A stretch of 64,000 bases of DNA from Zizania palustris (taxonomy: Eukaryota > Streptophyta > Magnoliopsida > Poales > Poaceae), in the NCBI GenBank assembly GCA_019279435.1, contig JAAALK010000286.1, forward strand, positions 37,943,712 through 38,007,711. The letters are read 5' to 3'. This document shows positions 30,980-42,293 of this stretch, piece after piece. Both the position numbers and the translations under genes were made by a program. Below the pieces are notes generated by a model that saw only the letters and a program-made list of their open reading frames with translations, was not told the origin of the DNA and made no database searches. The first letter of the stretch is position 1, and each line of letters starts with the position of its first letter.

Positions 30980-33900
30980 TGTGGGATCGGAATGACGACT
31001 AGAGGGGGGGTGAATAGGTGCATCCACAAATTCTCGTGAATTAGATGGCATTTTCAAAAACACCCAACGCACCTCAAAAGATCATATTCAAATTTAAATC
31101 AATCAAAACCAATCAAAGCAACAAAAAATTTTCAATTCTAGAATTCAGTCTTAAATCAGAGTTTTGTCGGACGAACTATTCTATCGGAAATTGGTACTCC
31201 GAAATACAGTGTAAATTTCGACAGCTGATTTGTCGACAGAACTACTTCGACTATTGAAAGTCCGACAAGATTCAGAATATTGTTGATGAAAGTATTTTAT
31301 CACTTTGAAACTAGATTCAGCAAGGATTATGATCAACACAGATTCAACCACTTCAGGAAACAGAGAAGATCACACTCAATCTAATTCAATTCAGAAACCA
31401 CATAGCACATTAACTTTTCAAACACTATTGCACTTCTAACAAATGAACAGTAGTTCAATAGCTGCAAACAGATTAGTCTACCTCCTGCCACTGTCCAGCC
31501 TTGTACCTTATTTGTCACTGATCCACAAGTTTCAGCAGGTAAAGAAGATCAGAGAATAGACTGAATTGCAGAACACTGAACATTAAAAACAGTCAATTCA
31601 GTTTATTCTACTTGCACACAAAAATCAATTTGAAGTAATGAATTGAAACAGAAACAGATTCTGAAACAGATTCTGAAATCAGTTTGCAGATTCTGAATCA
31701 GTTTGATGACAACCACTATTGCAAATCTGAAAGTGACCAATAGATCAACCCTGCAAACAGACTCAATTCTGAACTTTGAAATTGAAACTGAATTCAGAAT
31801 TTTAAGCTGAAACTGAAATCAGAACTTGAAACTGCATCTGAACCTTGAAACTAAATCTGAATTCAGAACTTGAAAATGAAACCTAAACTTGAAACTGAAA
31901 CTAAATTCAGAACTGAATTTGACAAATAACTTCAGAAGATGGTACTGATCTGAATAATAAAAATTGAAAACAGGATTTAGATTATCACTTCATTTCAACC
32001 AAATCTTTGATTCAATTAATTCTGACTTCAATTAAAATTCAGACACAATTCAAAACATATTGCAGATTCAATCAAATTTGGATATCTACTAGACAGAGAT
32101 CTGTACTTGAACATTTTTGATTATAGGCTTGAAAACAGAATTCAAGTCTCAATTTCAGTACTTTAATTGTGCACTTGATAAAGATTCAGAGAAATGCAAA
32201 ACTGATCAACAACAGTAAATTATCAGAATACAATTTAGTTTGAATCAAATCTCAAATAATCTGCTCTATCAGAATCACATTCAGAAACTATACTAACTTC
32301 AATTTGCAAAACTGAATTTAAACTCACAAGTGATTTCAGAACCGGATTCAGTCTAAGAAGCAACTGTATCTCAATTGTATATACAAATTTCACAGAACTC
32401 CTGTATGAGTAACTTCAATTCTAATACATAAAATGGTTCACAAGAGACACTTTAGATCAGTACTATATAAATTTAAGTTTTCAAATAAGCTCAGAATACT
32501 CAAGATATTTTGGTTATCTCAGTTTCACACAAACAAAATTCAGACTGAATCAACTTGACATATGCCTAAAAATACAGCACTGTTTTAGATTGGAAAAACA
32601 GAGACTCAACACTTTTAGTGCAATCTGAATATTACCACATAATTTTCATAGTTAAAGCAGTGAATAATTTGACAAGACTACACAGCAGAAAACTCAGTTT
32701 AAACTTATCAACCAGCAGCTACAATAGATTCAGCAATTAAATCAGATCAGAGTTTAAACTGAACTACAGACACAATCTGAACCAGTTTTAGCAATCAGAG
32801 AGAAAGACAAACACATTCAACTGTTCAGATTCTTGCAAACATAATTCAATTGAAGAACTAAGTGAATTTCAGGTATATTCACAAAATTTCAGAAAAACAC
32901 ACACACAATTCAGTTCAGTTTTTAACTTCAGTTTCAGATCATATCAAAACTGTTCAAACACAAATCTAAAATCAATACTGAGTTCTGAAATAATATTTGA
33001 GTAAATTGAGTTCAGACTAACCATATTTTCAGAGATTAATCAGAGAACAACTTTTAAGAACTACTTTGAATCTTCACACAAAGTTTCAGAACAGGAATTA
33101 TGAGACAGATCACAACTTCTAAATTTTTAAACAGATTTCACTGAATCAGCAAAACTTGATTCTCACACCAAAATAATTTGTTCATCCTTCTACCATGAAA
33201 TCACTCAAGAAACAATCCAAGAATTAGCCAAGATGCCGATGAACAATTTGAAGAAACATTTCATCAAACATGTAGACGGCTAAATCAAAACTGAAACAAT
33301 CTCTAGATAATTTTTCAGAGCTGTGGTGCCTCTTTTGATCAGCAAAAAGATTAAGAAGATATTGCAGAAATCACTTGCAACTTTCAAAAATGGATCATTC
33401 AAATCATGCACAACAAAAGTTGTATAAACTTCAACACCAAGTTCTGCACTCAAATGACCAGAAAATAGCTCCCAAAAATGATTTCAGCCTCAAAAATTAC
33501 CTGCGCTAGGAACTAACCTGGATTTGGCGTTGCACTGTTTAATTTGTCGGATGATGAATAGTGACACGCTGGATTGAAGCAAATCAGCAAGAATTGTATG
33601 AAATTGATATTTGATTCAGCCAAAAGAATAGCCAAAAATCCTCCACCTGCCCATGGATATGGTCCTCTATTTATAGGCCAACCATGGGGGGTATTTTCTG
33701 AAAAGAACCCTCTAGAAGTAAAATATTACACAAAAGTCCTATTCCTTGTAATATATTTTTCAGAATTAAGAAATTCTTAAAAATATACCAAAGGAGTACA
33801 ATTACTCTAGACTCTCAACTTTTTATTACACATTGACTCAAAGTAAAAAGGACCCCAAACTATTGAAATTAACAAAACTTGATTTGTGACGGTTTTCAAC

Positions 33901-34376
33901 AAAAACCGACAAATCCTCTGAAACCTTCGACTCACGACACTGCTTTGCGACTCTGAGCGCCATCAAGTCACTTACGCTCTCAATCCCCTCGAGCCGCCTG
34001 AATGCTTGCCCTGGCCTCCCTCTCGCAGACCCGGTCATCATGCCATCGCTTTCATCCGTCCGTCCAAGTCTTGCTCAGTCTTTTCGTGCACTCTTGAGAT
34101 CTTCTCCAACTTCGCCCGGCCTCCCTGATCCTCTGGCATCGAGCTCCCCGTTTGACCCTCGATCACTTGCCGTCGATAGTTGGTCAGCATATCCACCCTG
34201 CACATCCAAGACAAGTCAAAACAAGAACGCGATGCACCACCGAAACCTCGGCAACCACTCTTCAATTCTACACCGAACCCCTCGATGCACCCAAACCACT
34301 CTAACCACTCAACCACTCAAACTCTTATCCTTGTCATTCACTCATCATCTAGACCGAAACCATCCTTGGTTTCACA
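30980..34376 (-). repeat. SIRE-b LTR, unusually long at 3.4 kb
   Basis: Plus strand TGTGGGATCGGAATGACGAC... to ...CTTGGTTTCACA. The terminal block is shared with SIRE-e (rc at 62202-62225). Minus-strand TATA (CTATAAATAG) at 33667-33676. Everything from there to 30980 would be R/U5. Confidence 0.82.
31060..33640. repeat. Low-complexity TTCAGA/TCTGAA-rich tract in SIRE-b LTR
   Basis: About 2.6 kb of AT-rich sequence dominated by degenerate ttcaga, tctgaa and gaaactgaa words, with stop codons in all frames. No gene. It lies on the transcribed (R/U5) side of the LTR TATA box. Confidence 0.75.
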
Positions 34377-34830
34377 ATCTCCCCCTTGATGAGTGCATTG
34401 ACAACCCCAAGCAAAAACATGATGAGGATAGCAAGTTAAGTGCACAAGTGACCATAAAAACTCATAAACCAGCAAAACATGTCACTTGGTAAAAGATCTC
34501 CCCTCTTAGGCAAAAGCCTTATGAAAGGCAAAAGCATCTCAACATGAAAGCCAATTACTCCCCCTTAACCAAGAAATCCAAAAGCCTCCAAAAGCATCAT
34601 GTAGACCATTTCTTCCCCTTTGACAATGTAGACATCAAGGAGATAAAAGATGCAAAGAGGGGAATGAGGGTAAAACATATATGTGAGCTTCTGAAACATG
34701 AGCAACTGCAGTTACAGTACAAACAAGCATTCGCCTTGAATATCATCTAAAAGTACTGTACGACACGCTTAAATGAATACCATCTAAACAAAATGCATGA
34801 GAAAGCATTTTCAGGTTTTAACAAATAAAA
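34377..34830 (-). other. SIRE-b spacer next to the LTR
   Basis: PPT plus several rc GGGGGAG motifs (for example ctcccccttgatgag, ctcccccttaacc). It aligns with 42294-42780 of SIRE-c. No gene. Confidence 0.75.
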
Positions 34831-35705
34831 ACATCCCTACCAATTATACAACCATACATGAATACCAAGATCCAATTATTCGAGTTCGAGCACGACGATT
34901 AAATCTCCAGGTACACTCGTTTCTAAGTATCTTAGTATATTATCTTGGGAATAAATTACTACCTAATATTATTATTATTGTTAGGAACCATGGAGATGAT
35001 GAAAATCACTTGGAGATAAAAAAGAGTTGGAGAAGAACCAGGAAGGACGTCCAAACCAATTTGAGAGTCCAATCCAACTACAATTCGTGTCCAACTCGGA
35101 TTCCAGGAGCAGTGTGCACTAAAATCATCGCCCAGGCCGCATACAAACTCCGTTTTTGACGTTCCACCCAGACATGGAAAGATAACTTAATAACCTTTCC
35201 AATGCCACCAGTTTCATCGCAAAATTCGTTCTAGATCAACAGGAATCATCAAAATAAAATAGAGTACAGAATCTGTCAGCATGCTGTTTTCTACGTTATT
35301 GGGCCTTTGGGGCCGTGTATCCAGTTGAGCCCATTAGGGGTGCATCCCAAACTACTATATAAGGTGTTTCTACAGACATCTAGGGTTTTTGGGTTTAGTT
35401 TACATGTTGCTTTGATTGCCGCCGCTTCACCAGATTTGTAAGTGAACCCCAATTCGCAGATTTCAATAGAATTTTCAATTCGATTGCGTTTTCTGCGTTC
35501 TTGCTTGTGTTCTTTGATTCGCGGGCAAGTATTAGCCTTCTTGGCGAGGTCAATCAGGTTGTGCTTGATTGATGACCAACGGAGCAGTGGTGTAGCGATT
35601 GCAAGGGCCGATCTCGTGGATCGAAAGCCGGATTGTCAATGTCGAGTTCTCCACAAATCGTTGTTTATCCCCCACCTGATGGAAGATCGGGCATCCCCTC
35701 CTCCA
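34831..35705 (+). repeat. 5' LTR of element B
   Basis: 875 bp, aligned to the 3' LTR from ACATCCCTACC on; ends CCTCCTCCA. TATA box TATATAAGG at 35356-35364. I estimate roughly 4-5% difference over the first 300 bp against the 3' LTR. Confidence 0.88.
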
Positions 35706-35710
35706 TAAAG

Positions 35711-35722
35711 TGGTATCAGAGC
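35711..35722 (+). other. Primer binding site of element B (tRNA-iMet)
   Basis: TGGTATCAGAGC, 5 bp after the LTR end. Confidence 0.92.
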
Positions 35723-36883
35723 TTGGTTTACCATAAGGTTCGTGTATCTTAGATTAGATTGATTTTATATTCATCCCATAGTCCACGAAAAATCCAACAG
35801 AAAAATTTGTAGTCGTAGATTTCCCCCAATCCAAGACCATCCCTAGCCTTTGCACGTTTTGGTTTCAGAGTCCATAGTATTGAGTTTGTATCCTTGGTCA
35901 AGTCCGGTTGCTGGTTAGTATTGTGATCCCTTTTTCTAAATCCCTTATACTAGCCACCACCCATAAATCCCCTTTGATTTGCAATTCGCGTCCGAACTAG
36001 AACCTCACAGCCCTGATTTATACCGCCTTTGATAAAACAGTCATATCTTTTGCATACGGAATCCGAATTAGGCAAATAAATACATTTTAGAAATCTATAG
36101 AAAAACTTAGATCTAAGTTTTCCTAGCTATCTAGGTTCGCCGATTTTAGTATTTCCAAATTCGGCCGGAAAGATCGAGTTTTTGAGCCCCGAAGTTTCTT
36201 ACGCAGATTTTTCAGCTCATTTTTTATTTATCTACACAACATTTCTTTGCAGCAAAATTGTATCACATCTTCTTGGTTTGTCTTGTTTGTGCTCCTAGTC
36301 AAAAAAAATAAGTGTAAAAAAAAGAGTTCAAAAAAAGAGTTCAAAAAAAGAGTTAAAAAATATCGAAAAAGAAGAATATCGAAAAAAAGAGGAGCACTTA
36401 GGGATAACCTTGGAAGATATTAGTTTTGTGTGGTGCTGTTTTCGGTACTATTTTGTGCTGATTTTATCAATCTAATTGCCATCCTTTGAGCCTCAACCAC
36501 TCTCTCATTTAAGCATTGTTGTCATATGGATCACATTCAGACCAACAATTAGTACAAGTATCCTGGACATTTATTTAATATTACTATTTGTTTCTGAATC
36601 GTGTTCTACCATATAGATTACTCTTATTTAACCACCTAGACTCCACATATATACTTCTGATCAGTGCAGCTTGAGTCTTTGTAATCGTATACCACTCTCT
36701 TTGGAAGTCACCAACCAGTCAAGAATTATGCCATGACCAAGATTGTGCCATCCACTGCCCTGCGATGGTAAGAACCTTGTAAGATTGTGGTAAGATGCTT
36801 GAGTGTGAGTGAGAATACATTCCACTACCTAATAGTTGATAGGGCTAATATTTTTTCTAAGTGTTTTTCCTTTTCTACTAACC
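35723..36883 (+). other. 5' leader of element B, no gene
   Basis: About 1.16 kb. It contains the A-rich repeat at 36305-36390. No supported ORF before the gag ATG. Confidence 0.6.
36305..36390 (+). repeat. A-rich leader repeat, AAAAAAAGAGTTC units
   Basis: About three tandem 13-bp units of aaaaaaagagttc (roughly 36323-36362) within an A-rich stretch ending in atcgaaaaa. Positional equivalent of the purine tract in element A. Confidence 0.8.
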
Positions 36884-38464
36884 ATGGCAGGTATGGAAGG
36901 TGCGACAACTCATAATCATGGTAACAATGTTTCTTCTATCAGAAGTAAGTTTACCATCCCATCTTTTTATGGTGAATATGATGCTGAAGAATACCTAGAT
37001 TGGGAGATGACCATCAAACATAAATTTAACTTATATCTAGTTCCTGAACAACATAAAGTTAAACAAGTATCTAGTATGTTTAAAAATCATGCTTTAATCT
37101 GGTGGGAAGATATAAGTGAACTTCAATTACAACCTGATACATGGGGTCATTTAAAAAGAGCCATGCGTTGTAAATTTGTCTCTCCTTCTTATCATCGTGA
37201 ATTGTGTAAGAAACTACAATGCTTAGTTCAAGGTAACATGTCTGTGAGAGAGTATTATGCTGAGCTTCATGAGAGCATGACCCATTGTGGTGTTGTGGAG
37301 CACTCGAAGGAAATGATGTGGCGCTTCTATGATGGATTGAGGTATGAGATTCAAGATATCATTTATTATAAAGAATTTAGTACTCTTAGTCGTTTGTTCC
37401 ATGTTGCCATCATTGCAGAGAATGAATTGCAGGAACAACAATACAAGGCAAAAGACTCTTATCCACCGCGAGTGACGAGCACACTGGTACTAACCAAGCC
37501 TTTCTCTTCTTCAAGTGTTCATCATGCACCTGCACATGTACCTGCACAAACATCAGCAAACATATTGTCTTCCATCTCTGCACTAGTTGAGCTATCAGGT
37601 AAAAAGTCCTTACATGTACCCGTTGAGGTTGCTTCATCAGCTGAAATAATAGAACACCCTTTGCAATTTGATAATGATGCACTTCACCATGATAAGACTA
37701 ATAACTATACTGTTGTGCATGAGAATGTGAAATCTACTTTGTTACTTTCAACTTCTGATGAAATTGTTAAAGATGATATTGAGACGACAACTAATGAGAG
37801 CAAACAACTTGATATTAGATCTGAAATTCAGCATAAAATCGAATTAAAAGATTCTTCTATCCTTGCACATAAAACTGATCAAACTAAAATTCATAGTCAT
37901 GATGTGTGCTATGTTGTGATTTGTGAAACTCCTTATTATTCTCTTACTAATATAGTTTATACTTTGCCCCCAGTTATTACTGAGTATTTATCTCATATTG
38001 AGCTACATAAGTGTAAATTTGATATGCCTCCCGAGTTTTTATCTTATGTTGAGTTACATAAATATAAACTTGTCTTGCCTCCCAAGTTTTGGGATAGTTC
38101 CACATTTAACGTTGCAGCCATGGGAGCAAAAGATGAGTATGAGTCGAGGACGACTCTATTTCAAGAGGGGGAGAATGATGAAAACATCACCAGTTGGGAT
38201 AGGATCATGATTATGAGGAAACAAGTTAAGGTGCATGCTTTCCATGTTATATTTAATTTTTATATATTTGAACTTCAGATGCTACACCATGAGATGCATT
38301 TATTTTCAATTTCAGAAATACTTTCTTGGATTAATAGAAGAGATGCATGTATATGGAACTCTTGTATTATCATGGAATTTGATTGGGGACCAATAGACGT
38401 TGAGTCGAGGACGACTCCAAATCAAGAAGAGGATTTCAATTTCAGAAATACTTTCTTGGATTAA
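36884..38464 (+). CDS. Gag of TR-GAG-like element B
   Basis: The only sizeable intact retrotransposon gene in the window: 526 codons from ATG 36884 (ACCATGGC, a good plant context) to the stop at 38464. A further 16 codons upstream are open but have no ATG. The Retrotrans_gag domain covers residues about 25-180: FTIPSFYGEYDAEEYLDWE, ALIWWEDISELQLQPDTW, FVSPSYHRELCKKLQCLVQG, VREYYAELHESM, MWRFYDGLRYEIQD. The C-terminal half is low in motifs and has no zinc knuckle or protease. The last part (from about 38150) reads through PPT-like and duplicated sequence, so the true ancestral end may be earlier. Capsid role is inferred from the family. Confidence 0.8.
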   Translation: MAGMEGATTHNHGNNVSSIRSKFTIPSFYGEYDAEEYLDWEMTIKHKFNLYLVPEQHKVKQVSSMFKNHALIWWEDISELQLQPDTWGHLKRAMRCKFVSPSYHRELCKKLQCLVQGNMSVREYYAELHESMTHCGVVEHSKEMMWRFYDGLRYEIQDIIYYKEFSTLSRLFHVAIIAENELQEQQYKAKDSYPPRVTSTLVLTKPFSSSSVHHAPAHVPAQTSANILSSISALVELSGKKSLHVPVEVASSAEIIEHPLQFDNDALHHDKTNNYTVVHENVKSTLLLSTSDEIVKDDIETTTNESKQLDIRSEIQHKIELKDSSILAHKTDQTKIHSHDVCYVVICETPYYSLTNIVYTLPPVITEYLSHIELHKCKFDMPPEFLSYVELHKYKLVLPPKFWDSSTFNVAAMGAKDEYESRTTLFQEGENDENITSWDRIMIMRKQVKVHAFHVIFNFYIFELQMLHHEMHLFSISEILSWINRRDACIWNSCIIMEFDWGPIDVESRTTPNQEEDFNFRNTFLD

Positions 38465-38560
38465 TAGAAGAGATGCATGTATATGGAACTCTTGTATTAT
38501 CATAGAAGTTGATTGGGGACCAATAGACGTTGAGTCGAGGACGACTCTAAATCAAGAAGG
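38305..38560 (+). repeat. Tandem 130-bp duplication before the 3' LTR of element B
   Basis: Unit 1 starts at 38305 and unit 2 at 38435 (ttcaatttcagaaatacttt in both). The gagtcgaggacgactc hairpin that precedes the PPT occurs at 38141, 38402 and 38531, so three PPT-proximal copies are present. The part after 38171 also resembles the start of element A's LTR (gtgcatgcttt). Confidence 0.88.
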
Positions 38561-38566
38561 GGAGAA

Positions 38567-39449
38567 TGATGAGGACATCCCTACCAATGATACAACCATA
38601 CATGAATACCAAGATCCAATTATTCGAGTTTGAGCACGACGATTAAATCTCCAGGTCAACTCGTTTCTAAGTATCTTAGTATATTATCTTGGGAATAAAT
38701 TACTACCTAATATTATTATTATTGTTAGGAACCATGGAGATGATGAAAATCACTTGGAGATAAACAAAGAGTTGGAGAAGAACCAGGAAGGACGTCAAAG
38801 CCAATTTGAGAGTCCAATCCAACTATAATTCGTGTCCAACTCGAATTCTAGGAGCAGCGCACACTAAGATCATCACCCAGGCCGCATACAGACTCTGTTT
38901 TTGACGTTCCACCCAGCCACGGAAAGATAACTTAAAAACCTTTCCAATGCCGCCGGTTTCATCTCAAAATTCATTATAGATCAACGGAAATCGTCCAAAC
39001 AAGATAGAGTCTAGAATCTGTCAGCCTGCTGTTTTCTGCGTTACTGGGCCTTTGGGCCATGTATCCAGTTGAGCCCATTAGGGGTGCATCCAAAACTACT
39101 ATATAAGGTGTTTCTACAAACATCTAGGGTTTTTGGGTTTAGTTTACATGTTGCTTTTATAGCCGCCGCTTCGCCGGATTTGTAAGTGAACCCCAATTCG
39201 CAGATTCCAATAGAATTTTCAATTCGATTACGTTTTATGCGTTCTTGCTTGTGTTCTTCGATTCGCAAACAAAGATTAGCCTTCTTGGCGAGGTCAATCA
39301 GGTTGTGATTGATTGATAACCAACGAAGCAGTGGTGTAGCGATTGCAAGGGCCAATCTCATTGATCGGAAGTCGGACCGTCAACGTCGAGTTCTCCACAA
39401 ATTGTTGTTTATCCCCCACCTGACGGAAGATCGGGCACCCCCTCCTCCA
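38567..39449 (+). repeat. 3' LTR of element B
   Basis: 883 bp, TGATGAGGACATCC to CCTCCTCCA, preceded by the PPT aatcaagaaggggagaa. TATA box at 39110-39117. Confidence 0.9.
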
Positions 39450-40175
39450 GCAACTCAGACTAGCATACTTGACATGTCAAGGCATGAGATGTAAAAACTA
39501 TCCAAATACTAACCAGATAAGTGTATCCCACTTCAAGGTGCTTCAGCAAACATGATATGCAATGAATTTTAACTTTTCATTTTTGTGCCAGGGGTTATTT
39601 GTATGTCAACCTTATGCTAACCGACCAAGCCAAGCCTAGGTCAAGCAAAAGACCATCGAAAGCTTAAAGCATTGATCTCGGTATACACTTCAATGTCCTA
39701 GTTCATACCAAAGTTCTATGGTAAGCCGTCCAAAACAAAGTAGTGCGACAAAGCAAACCCACCTGGATCTTTTCAATTTTAGCACACAACAGCATGAATG
39801 TCATTCATTTTCATTTCACATTTTCATTTTCATTCATTTTTGATGAAATCAAGTTGCGTATTAGCATCCAAGATAGAAAGGACCTCGCTATCAGGTGTGT
39901 AAAAGATAGCAAAAGCACTCAACCCATTCAAGCTAGTTTCTAGACTAAGTAGTTATCGTTTTCAAATTTTCACAAATAAAAGCCGTGCTCATGACGATTA
40001 TCAGATGAAACATGCCAAGAACAGTCAACAGTATTAAAGACAATACTACAAAGGAATTACAAAGCATGTACTTGTAAAAGCAATTAACCATATGACAGAA
40101 GCTCATGCAATGCTACACAGCTCCCCTCAAAACATTCTAAAAGCTCTCGGATGCTCAGTGAGAGGGTGAGTTAAA
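39450..40175 (-). other. SIRE-b spacer beyond element B
   Basis: Noncoding SIRE 3' region. 39585-39960 aligns with 42920-43310 of SIRE-c and, inverted, with 54300-54670 of SIRE-d. It ends in a join to gypsy gag near 40176. No gene. Confidence 0.75.
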
Positions 40176-40269
40176 AATTGTTTTGGAATCAGTTGCTGCT
40201 CCTGCATCTGGTTCTGTTGCTGCTGCATCTGGTTTAGTAGCGTAGCAATCAGTTGGATCTGATTGGTCG

Positions 40270-42293
40270 TGTTGGACCGGAAACGGCGACCAGAGGGGGG
40301 GGGGTGAATGGGAGCTTTTAAAATTTCGGGCTAAAAACTAGCCTTCGGTTTTAGTTCTGTCTTCTGCGGAACAGGCTTCGAACACTACCTTCGAAGGTCT
40401 GGTTCGGAGGTGCTTTGACAACTCTGAACACAGGCTTCACAGGACCAAAAGTTTGAAGCCAAGAAGACTTCGCTCCACTTACAACCTTCGAAAATCTACT
40501 CTGCTAAGTCAGTGCAGGCTCCGCACACAGGGTGCTTCGAGCAGGCTTCGCACTTCACCCTTCGCAAGAGTGGACGACCCTCTGAGGACTTCGACCAAGT
40601 ACTTGGCAGCAGCAACTGGTGCTGGGCTTCGTACACGAAGGTCTAAACGCACACTAAGAGGACTTCGCTAGGTACACAGACACGATAAATTCACGGGCTT
40701 CGATCAGGGCTTCGCTAGTAAGCAGCGAGGTCTCACCTCCTGTTACACAGAACGACAGCACACTGAAAAACACACTTCGCACAAAACACCCTTCGCCTAG
40801 AAAGGCTTTGGTGCACTACAACTAGCGAGGTATGTAAAGCGAGCTCAAGCAAAAAGCACACAGAAGCAGGGCTTCGCCGCTTGAACAAGGAACACAATAA
40901 AAATTGAACTATGGATGAATACAACGAAGTGTGTGGCTAGTACAGGAGCTCAACAGTAAATGCTCAAAGTGTTAAATGTTAGCTACTGAGCCCCCATATT
41001 TATAGCCCACAGTTCACCCAAAGGAATTGACTACTTTACCCCTAGGGTTTACATTGGTTTTGTCTCTACAGAACTGAGGGGTACAAAAGGTAGTCAACGT
41101 AATTGGAGGCTTCTCTGTCAGCCTTTGCAGAGGGGACAACGCCAGCTTTTTGCAGAGCAGACACTGTCAGACTTGCTACCCCTTTGACCTTTCTGAAGCC
41201 CCCCTTCGCACGCGAGGGGTGCGATAGCTTCGGTGAGAAGCCTTGAGCCAGATGGCCTTCGCTTCACCGAAGTCAGCCTTCGATACAGTGACGGTTTTGA
41301 GCCGAAGCCGTCAAAGCCCTTGGGCCTTCGCACCAACACCTCCGGAGTGGAACACCACGGCTTCACAGTTTCCGCCCAGCTCGAACTCCGTCAGTCCGTG
41401 TACCGAAACCATGCAGTCCGAAGTACCACAAGATAACCTCGCTCCGGAGCTAGCCTTGCTCCGAAGCCTTCCTCCCTCCGAAGCCCCACCTTCGGAGTAC
41501 CACCCTTCGAAGTCCCTTCTTCGTCCAAGGCCCCCGCACGAAGCATTCCATGAGCACTTCGTCGCAGTGTCTCTCCCCGAGCACACTCCTCGATGAGCCT
41601 CACCCGGACCATGCCTTCGATGCGCCTCGACTTCTGAGACCTTCGTCGGGCACCTTCGAATGTCTCCCTCCGGAGCACACTTCGAAACCTTTGCCTCCGC
41701 AGAGGACTTGATCCATCCAACTCCGAAGTCACTCCATTCGGAGTACCTTTGAAGTTCCTCACCTCCGAGGACTTTGTCTCAGAGTACCTTCACCCGGAGC
41801 CACGCTCCGCACTCTCCGCCTTCACCTGGCGCACCTCGACCCGAGGACCGACCCAGACCCCTTCGCAGCCACCGTGACGGAGCTCCCTGCTCCCCTGGCA
41901 TCAAGCCTCCCGCTTGACCCAAGTTCACCTGCCACGAACCTGTCCATCGCCTCTGAAGTCCCTGCGCACCACAGACAAGCAGACAAGTGTATCCAGTACT
42001 CCGGAGACCTCTCCGGGTTAGCAACCTCCGGCACACACTCCGATGTACCGCCCAAAGTACCGAAGCCTTCGGTACACACCCAATCATCGTGTACTGTCGG
42101 ACCCCTCCGACACGCACACTCCGCTGCAACAGCTGCAACAACCAAACCACCGAACACCCTTCGGTGAAACCACCTCCGAACACCCTTCGGAGGTACAACC
42201 TCCGAACACCCTTCGGAGGTACCCCTTCGAACCAGAGGGTAAGAGCCTGTCAATCACTCATCACAAACACCGAAACCAACCCTTGGTTTCTCA
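40270..42293 (-). repeat. SIRE-c 3' LTR
   Basis: 2,024 bp. Plus strand TGTTGGACCGGAAACGG to TTGGTTTCTCA. Minus-strand TATA (CTATAAATATGG) at about 40995-41006. Dense in cttcg/cgaag words. Near the sense start it has hairpins CCTCCGAA-CACCC-TTCGGAGG in two tandem copies (42173-42193, 42199-42219); the 5' LTR has one. Confidence 0.93.

Larger units (their letters stand above)
34831..39449 (+). mobile_element. TR-GAG-like LTR element B with open gag
   Basis: 5' LTR 34831-35705, PBS 35711-35722, leader, gag 36884-38464, a 130-bp tandem duplication, PPT (about 38551-38566) and 3' LTR 38567-39449. No protease, RT, RNase H or integrase, so non-autonomous. It lies within the SIRE-b spacer: SIRE-c gives the uninterrupted sequence (ttttaaataaaagcatcacc, near 42756-42784). 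The first 8 bp of the 5' LTR (TGATGAGG) are missing and no TSD pair is seen. Confidence 0.88.
30980..40175 (-). mobile_element. SIRE-b copia element, 3' part only
   Basis: SIRE/Maximus-type element on the minus strand. It comprises the 3' LTR (30980-34376), a PPT (rc atctcccccttgatgag, 34377-34393) and a 3' spacer (34377-34830 and 39450 to about 40175). Element B interrupts it. No pol remains: the spacer joins gypsy gag sequence near 40176. GGGTA (30975-30979) is the possible left TSD. Confidence 0.8.

Noticed and set aside
31060..33640. CRISPR-like or satellite array
   Set aside because: Words are degenerate with no fixed period or spacer structure, and the DNA is clearly plant retrotransposon LTR.
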